This document shows positions 60,001-64,000 of a stretch of DNA of 64,000 bases, one piece after another. The number at the start of each line of letters is the position of its first letter. Positions within the stretch are counted from its first letter, which is position 1. Below the pieces are notes generated by a model. The model worked only from the letters and a program-made list of their open reading frames with translations, was not told the DNA's origin and searched no databases. The position numbers and the translations under genes are program-made. This DNA comes from an uncultured Roseicyclus sp. (GTDB lineage Bacteria > Pseudomonadota > Alphaproteobacteria > Rhodobacterales > Rhodobacteraceae): assembly GCA_937139335.1 (NCBI GenBank), contig CAKZPN010000038.1, positions 1-64,000 of the forward strand, given 5' to 3'.

Positions 60001-60855
60001 AAGCCCGTGCTGGCGCCGGTAAAACTCCGTCCCGAAGCTGGGCGAAGGGTTCCGCCCCTCCCGGTTTCCGTGTTCGATGTAATGGCGCACCGGGTCCACG
60101 CGGGCGAGTTTGAGGTCCGGGTAGACGGTTGTGTAGAAATCGCGGTCCAGCTGAGCCGCGACGATCTCGTACTCCAGGTCGCGCTCGGCTTTGCTCCGCG
60201 CCGTGTTGGAGCCCGTCGCAGGGGACGGTGCCGTGGCCACACTGCGGATCGCCGCAAGCCCGCGATGCACCAGCGGGTTGATGCCGGCCCCTTCCAGACC
60301 GTGCGCGGCAAGATAGCCCCGCGCATCGAACCCCGGCGCCGGCACGCGGTGTTCGCGAAACCCGTAGGACAAGTAATGAAACACCGGGTCCATGTTGATG
60401 GCGGCGACATCGGGATAGGCCGAGAGGTAGAAATCGCGGTCCAGCTGCGCCTCGACGATCTGGTATTCCAGGCTGGGCTGGACGCTGCGCGGCAAGGTTG
60501 CTGACCCGATCTCGATCCCGGTCTCGGCCTCCTGCACTGTTATCTCGCGGCCGCGGTTGCCCATCGAATGGATGCGCAGCTCGAAGCCATACTTCCCGTC
60601 GCCGATGCCCGCCGATTGCAGGTCTTCGCGGTGGATGCAGGCGGTGGCCTCGGCCAGAACGGTCCCGTCCCGCGCGACGGCCTGAACCACGAACCGGTGC
60701 CGCAAACGGCCGTCATGCATGAGCCATCCGATGACCGACTGATGCTCGACAAGGTCAATGTCGCCGCGAAACCCCTGCCTCAGCGTGCCGGGCCGCGGGC
60801 GCAGCGCCGCCAACCGGGGCCGGATCAGGTCGGAGAAGGAAAACTGCCGCATCAT
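57058..60855 (-). CDS. 1265-residue multidomain glycosyltransferase with tandem N-terminal repeats
   Basis: The domain order is visible. Residues 1-125 form a beta-rich region. Two tandem repeats of about 75 residues follow (131-205 and 227-303), sharing LEYxIVxAQLDRDFY, YPD, DPVxHY and GxNPLVHR. A rhamnan-synthesis-F-like domain spans about 350-590 (VVLLVIFAQEPVLTRLQRSI, CRENAGFDFGGWHDA, IMTNDSVVP). A GT4-type domain spans about 620-980 (LLYGHNAEVGGAQTLLLSLA, VVLCVGTAERRKGFDRFHAV, ADVYFFASRHDAMPYAVIDA). A GT2-type domain spans about 985-1210 (KLTVAVPNYCHEGFLPTRLR, DLLLLDDKSDDGS, WIAESDDACA). It probably builds a branch of a surface polysaccharide using two or more catalytic sites. GGAGGACAGGA precedes the ATG. 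Confidence 0.88.
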   Translation of the reverse strand: MMRQFSFSDLIRPRLAALRPRPGTLRQGFRGDIDLVEHQSVIGWLMHDGRLRHRFVVQAVARDGTVLAEATACIHREDLQSAGIGDGKYGFELRIHSMGNRGREITVQEAETGIEIGSATLPRSVQPSLEYQIVEAQLDRDFYLSAYPDVAAINMDPVFHYLSYGFREHRVPAPGFDARGYLAAHGLEGAGINPLVHRGLAAIRSVATAPSPATGSNTARSKAERDLEYEIVAAQLDRDFYTTVYPDLKLARVDPVRHYIEHGNREGRNPSPSFGTEFYRRQHGLEPGGMNPLVHRALNLIRHPELRDRAAPSPVAAHSSLRLAAYGLMERETGFGAEPQLYSYAPMDPDRPVVLLVIFAQEPVLTRLQRSICEDYLAVEVNLVVVLTQTTRLSPDAAGVPQGAKAVICRENAGFDFGGWHDAHQLLGPFTDVPRVIMTNDSVVPTSDGLRDIIRAHCHAEADWLFSTRNHEIRSHGQSFLMSYRPDALEDDIFDLLDRPPLATKQEVIEKMEIPLAEMVEEMGFSVGYLLDREHFAIGREDLNPTLHSARNLVENGFPLIKAEYLLDELGRMRSWVEDVFDARRLSEVQCHLASRYPGRPAPDRVGLSIPAGTPASIRRGVLLYGHNAEVGGAQTLLLSLARTLTRVFNYEVVIVLEAGGANLRQFQDVAPTFVLDGNTALLDDIVAMCRGCGIDRAIFNTVVPLRRMGAFYSAGFQTVALVHEMAESIRILDLGKPVSQALCALDHVVYPSDIVRRSVESSLNVRTANPVIRSQGHFRISRSLFPYDAPRPDQARPRRTQGEKVVLCVGTAERRKGFDRFHAVAKTYQSAHPKARVRFVWVGSPQPSCDVHEDYEAAQSGDAVECRPNLDEADLLEAYRQADVYFFASRHDAMPYAVIDALHTGLPVVGYDKTGGCDTLISRFGTLLPEEAAPEDCVAALSALLAPKHPTDRTEAGRRFVAETMDFDDYAADIMALFGDHNPKLTVAVPNYCHEGFLPTRLRSILEQDYRYFDLLLLDDKSDDGSVSVLEQYRALYAPFTTTIYNRKNSGNSYRQWQKAIAAAKGELLWIAESDDACARSFLSHMILPFQDPAVALAYAHTNFLDEEGRLFGAIQDDFNWIHPFLWNGSYTVPGPVEIDRSLARANTIINVSSVVFRRSAIPPLDHVLDYRFAGDWELYIRICATGQVAFRREAQNYFRRSSGAQTSKMAYSDRFFAEHQMIMHTIAEIAGPEAAHKTAETIRRHWQHSRPDTEEPATYLTLT

Positions 60856-60952
60856 TCCTGTCCTCCGCGGGTTGCAGATAGGTCACGTGCCAAACGGTTT
60901 GGCGACAGATGGGTGTCAACTTGCGCCATGCCAATTCACAAACCGAACTGAG

Positions 60953-62083
60953 TTATTCGGACGCCAATCCCTTCTTTCGCAAAAGAACCGCATCCTGATT
61001 GTTTGCGAATCCAGGAATGATGCGGACGATGTCGAAGACCTTGCTCCACTCGCGCAGGACGTAATCGTGGCTATGGGCAACGACCCGGTAGTAACCCGGC
61101 CTGTCCTTGTCGACGCCGACGCGCATGGCTCCGAAATCAATCCGGCCGGTGTGCCACAACTCGGCATAAAGGCTCGGCTCCGGCTTCAGCTTTACATTGT
61201 GATTCAGATACATGCCGACATCCGAAATGAAGGTCAGGCAGGCAAGTCCCGTCGGTGCCAGCAGGCGGTCAAGCTCCGCAAGCCACTCGGCCTCGCTCTG
61301 ACTGGTCAGGTGCGTGAGAACCGAGTGCCCGTAGATCAGGTCGAAGGACGCATCCTCATACTCCGTCGGCGGGTCGAAATCACAGCGCCGGAAGTCTGCG
61401 CCGGGCAGGTTGGCGAGGCACCAGTCGACGTTGTACTGGTCGATGTCGATCCCGGAGAGGTTGGTGAAGCCCGTCTCGATGAAGTAGCGGGCGATCCGCG
61501 CGCAGCCGACGCCCCAGTCGAGGATGCGGGCATCCTTCTTCAGCGCAGCGCCGGTTTCGGCGGCGACGACATCGTTGATCATCGTGTACCAGCAGGCGCC
61601 GGAGACGCGGAAATCGAACCCGGGCTGCTTTCCGGCGACGCGGATGATGTTGTCGTCCGAGGGCACAGGGTCGCCCATGCCGACAGGAAGGGCGAAAAGT
61701 GCCGTCTCGGCCACCCGGCTCCGGGCCGGATCGACGCATTCCAGGCGGATGATGCCCGGCTCTTTCCAGGCGCCGTGCTCCTGCAAGATGCGCTTTACGT
61801 CGCTGTAGCGGAATTCGATTGCGGCAGAGGCGGTGACGTCGCCCGCCTTCGCAAGCTGGGGCTGAGACAACGTTGCCGCGGGGCGGACCGTGGCGACGGG
61901 AATACCGTTGGCCGCGAGGTAGATCGCGCCGCTTTCGTTGAGGCGGCCACGCGGTGTCCGGTCGTGGAGCGCGACGACGAAGACGTCATCTTCCAGTTTG
62001 GGTGGACACCTCAGATAGCCGTAAGAATATTCAGTTGGAATAAGGAGCTTATCTTTTTCAATTGACAAAGTTGTATCCACCAA
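60953..62083 (-). CDS. Class I SAM-dependent methyltransferase
   Basis: A protein of about 376 residues with an N-terminal beta-rich region (GYLRCPPKLEDDVFVVALHD) and a methyltransferase domain (ARILDWGVGCARIARYFIET, LSGIDIDQYNVDWCLANLPG, FDLIYGHSVLTHLTSQSEAE). Such proteins often sit beside glycosyltransferases and methylate sugars. The start is uncertain: TTG 62083 and GTG 62080 are the only candidates before the conserved part, and no clear ribosome-binding site precedes either. Confidence 0.82.
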   Translation of the reverse strand: MVDTTLSIEKDKLLIPTEYSYGYLRCPPKLEDDVFVVALHDRTPRGRLNESGAIYLAANGIPVATVRPAATLSQPQLAKAGDVTASAAIEFRYSDVKRILQEHGAWKEPGIIRLECVDPARSRVAETALFALPVGMGDPVPSDDNIIRVAGKQPGFDFRVSGACWYTMINDVVAAETGAALKKDARILDWGVGCARIARYFIETGFTNLSGIDIDQYNVDWCLANLPGADFRRCDFDPPTEYEDASFDLIYGHSVLTHLTSQSEAEWLAELDRLLAPTGLACLTFISDVGMYLNHNVKLKPEPSLYAELWHTGRIDFGAMRVGVDKDRPGYYRVVAHSHDYVLREWSKVFDIVRIIPGFANNQDAVLLRKKGLASE

Positions 62084-62229
62084 GCAATTGGACTGGTCTG
62101 GGCGGAAACTGGATACGCGAGTAAAAGATAAAGCCCGGTGACTGTACGCGAAAAAGAACGGAACACTATGCGCTACGGTTGGGTGATCGGGCGGGTGTTG
62201 TCAACGATCTGTAGGCGGGTTGGCTTGGG

Positions 62230-62258
62230 GAATAAATTGCATGACTCAAGCATATCAA
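62230..62258 (-). promoter_or_regulatory. Possible promoter in the low-GC gap
   Basis: On the minus strand TTGATA (62258-62253), a 17-base spacer and TTATTC (62235-62230) resemble a sigma70 promoter. It lies about 150 bases before the methyltransferase gene in an AT-rich 257-base gap, where a new transcript start would be expected. Confidence 0.3.
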
Positions 62259-62340
62259 TAACTGCCTAAAAAATAATCCCCACAATTTAAAAGTTGATAA
62301 ATTCAATTATTTCTTCGCATATCCACGCCCATCGGACAGG

Positions 62341-63129
62341 CTATGAATCCGCCGATCCGTCTCTGAGGTCATAGCCGAAACCCAGGGCCAGATCGGCGCA
62401 GCGGAACCGGACCATGTCCGCTTCTTCGGCATCAAGGCCCTGGCGCCATGGCTCGATCACCGGGCGGGCATCGTCCTTGCGAAAGCAGTCCTGCTGCTCC
62501 AGCCCAAGCACCGCGGCGAGGTCGGACATCGTGCCGGGCACATCGGCCACGAGGTCTTCATATTGCACGATGACGAGTCGTCGGCCGAGGGCGGGGGCGA
62601 GGCTGCGGATGATGGTGCAGGCCTCCAGCCAGTAGTTGCACGCGCCATGGATATCCGTGACCTTGATCACCTTCCCGAGCTTCAGACTGGCGACGACGTC
62701 GAGCGGGTTGCGCACCAGGAACACGAATTTCGTCTTCGGGAACTGGCCCGCGATCAACGGGACCCCGTAGATGTTCTGCGGTGTCTTGTCGAACCACCGG
62801 TAGTCGGACATCCCGCGCGCCTCGGCATAGGCGGCGATGTAGCGACGCTGCAGATCGGCCCGATCGGCGCTGAGGTGCAGAAGTGTGCGAAACGCATCCT
62901 CGGGCACGCCGTCCAGTTCTCGGTGCTTGCGAAGAACGGGGTTGTCGCGCAGGTCCCGAAAGGTCGCGCCGCAGCGAAACGGGTCGCCGTTTCGGAAAAA
63001 ATGCATCTCCTCCGGGCAGATCAGACCCGGATAACGCCGGAACAGATCGCGCAGAAACGTTGTCCCCGACCGCACGCACCCGACAATGAAGAACTCGGGC
63101 GGAGGTACGGGAGCGTGCTGGGGGGACAT
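62341..63129 (-). CDS. Sulfotransferase family protein
   Basis: A 262-residue PAPS-dependent sulfotransferase-like protein. The 5'-phosphosulfate loop is FIVGCVRSGTTFLRDLFRRY and the 3'-phosphate region KFVFLVRNPLDVVASLKLG, followed by VIVQYEDLVADVPGTMSDLA. It likely transfers sulfate to a glycan or other small acceptor in the cytoplasm. The ATG at 63129 (MSPQHAPVPP) is the best start. A 257-base AT-rich gap separates it from the downstream methyltransferase gene. Confidence 0.88.
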   Translation of the reverse strand: MSPQHAPVPPPEFFIVGCVRSGTTFLRDLFRRYPGLICPEEMHFFRNGDPFRCGATFRDLRDNPVLRKHRELDGVPEDAFRTLLHLSADRADLQRRYIAAYAEARGMSDYRWFDKTPQNIYGVPLIAGQFPKTKFVFLVRNPLDVVASLKLGKVIKVTDIHGACNYWLEACTIIRSLAPALGRRLVIVQYEDLVADVPGTMSDLAAVLGLEQQDCFRKDDARPVIEPWRQGLDAEEADMVRFRCADLALGFGYDLRDGSADS

Positions 63130-63279
63130 GGCGGGCCTCCGGGGGATGGGCTGGTGTGGCGCGGTCGAGCAGGCGATAGCGCAGTCCCCGCCGCGGGGAA
63201 AGCTGGCCCGCTGCATTGCTCCAGCCCGGACGCTCCCTCGACGGTGTGTCCGGCATTTCGACGCGACCGACCGCCGAAG

Positions 63280-64000
63280 TCAGCCCGCCAGCGCCGCGTC
63301 GACGGCGTCCGACAGCTTGTCGGTCAGTTCCCCGATCTGGTCGTCGCTGATGATGAAGGGTGGCGCGAGCAGAACGTGGTCGCCGCGCTGCCCGTCGATG
63401 GTGCCGCCCATCGGGTAGCAGATCAGCCCGGCGTCCATCGCGGCGGCCTTGATCCTGGCGTGAATCTTGCGGGACGGGTCGAAGGCCGCCTTCGTCTCGC
63501 GGTCGGCCACCAGTTCGAGGCCGCGGAACAGGCCGCGCCCGCGGATGTCGCCCACGTGGGGGTGTTGTCCGAACCGATCCCGCAAGGCGGCGGTCAGGGT
63601 CTCGCCCGCCTGCTGCACGCGGGCGATCAACCCGCGGTCCTTGATGGCGCGCAGCACCGCGCCCGCCCCGGCGGCGGCCATGGCGTGACCCATGTAGGTA
63701 TGGCCGTGCTGGAAGAACCTCGAGCCTTGGGCGATGGCGTCGTAGATCCGCCCCGAGGTCAGCAGCGCGCCGATCGGCTGGTAGCCCGCACCCAGCCCCT
63801 TGGCGATGGCGATCATGTCGGGGGCGACGCCGTCCTCGTCACAGGCGAAGAGATGCCCGGTGCGGCCCATCCCGCACATCACCTCGTCGAGGATCAGCAG
63901 GATGCCGTGGCGGTCGCAGATCTCGCGGATGCGCTTGAGATAGCCCGGCACGGCAGGCACCGCGCCCATCGTCGCGCCGACCACGGGTTCGGCGATGAAG
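63280..64000 (-). CDS. Class III pyridoxal-phosphate aminotransferase (partial, N-terminus beyond window)
   Basis: The C-terminal 240 residues of an aspartate-aminotransferase-fold class III enzyme (omega-amino acid:pyruvate or related). ILLILDEVMCGMGRTGHLFA holds the PLP-binding Asp, IAIAKGLGAGYQPIGALL the Schiff-base lysine, and FFQHGHTYMGHAMAAAGAGA the phosphate-contacting Thr region. The frame is open to base 64000, where it reads FIAEPVVGATMGA. The amino donor and acceptor are unknown. It lies 150 bases upstream of the sulfotransferase gene on the same strand. Confidence 0.92.
   Translation of the reverse strand, partial: FIAEPVVGATMGAVPAVPGYLKRIREICDRHGILLILDEVMCGMGRTGHLFACDEDGVAPDMIAIAKGLGAGYQPIGALLTSGRIYDAIAQGSRFFQHGHTYMGHAMAAAGAGAVLRAIKDRGLIARVQQAGETLTAALRDRFGQHPHVGDIRGRGLFRGLELVADRETKAAFDPSRKIHARIKAAAMDAGLICYPMGGTIDGQRGDHVLLAPPFIISDDQIGELTDKLSDAVDAALAG

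Overview
The window is high-GC DNA (roughly two thirds G+C by eye) with the gene content and neighbourhoods of a marine-type alphaproteobacterium of the Rhodobacteraceae/Paracoccaceae (Roseobacter-like). The evidence is protein-level: rsmB-heparinase-purH, dapB next to rbfA-truB, an SDHAF4-like DUF1674 protein, PhoX, a DUF1244 protein, a YtoQ-like protein and the style of the ribosomal proteins. No 16S gene is present, so genus cannot be given.

Bases 1-36.7 kb are mostly chromosomal housekeeping. They hold purH (cut by the window start), a heparinase-fold protein and rsmB; dapB; rbfA, a phosphodiester glycosidase, truB, a DUF1643 protein and a fluoroacetate-dehalogenase-like hydrolase; an RTX-repeat protein; rpsO and pnp, separated here by a membrane protein and a universal stress/alanine-symporter pair; phoX behind a candidate Pho box; an L,D-transpeptidase, a peroxiredoxin and an aldehyde dehydrogenase; an RluA synthase, pyruvate kinase, rpmI-rplT and pheS-pheT; mscL; and ald with a divergent Lrp regulator. 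Many convergent pairs are separated by strong bidirectional hairpin terminators.

Bases 37-46.3 kb hold the most interesting functional unit: a tightly overlapping minus-strand operon. It encodes an NMT1/THI5-like ABC importer, a cytosine-deaminase-like amidohydrolase, an FAD oxidase, two paralogous flavodoxin-fold reductases and an isopenicillin-N-synthase-type 2-oxoglutarate dioxygenase. A Rid-family protein is divergent. The gene set suggests uptake, deamination and oxidative trimming of a nitrogen heterocycle, possibly a methylated pyrimidine; the substrate is inference.

An elongator-type tRNA-Met (CAT) at 46.3 kb marks the change to an accessory, partly decaying segment (46.5-53.65 kb). 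It has a MarR/SDR module with a clear operator; an SDR pseudogene with an internal deletion; a TetR C-terminal fragment; an intact TetR gene next to a Tat-exported two-subunit molybdenum hydroxylase, whose promoter is overlaid by a palindrome; and a second TetR pseudogene with two in-frame TAG codons.

Bases 53.7-64 kb are a minus-strand surface-glycan-type cluster. It encodes an NDP-sugar epimerase, two methyltransferases, two sulfotransferase-like proteins, a 1265-residue multidomain glycosyltransferase with tandem N-terminal repeats, and a class III aminotransferase cut by the window end.
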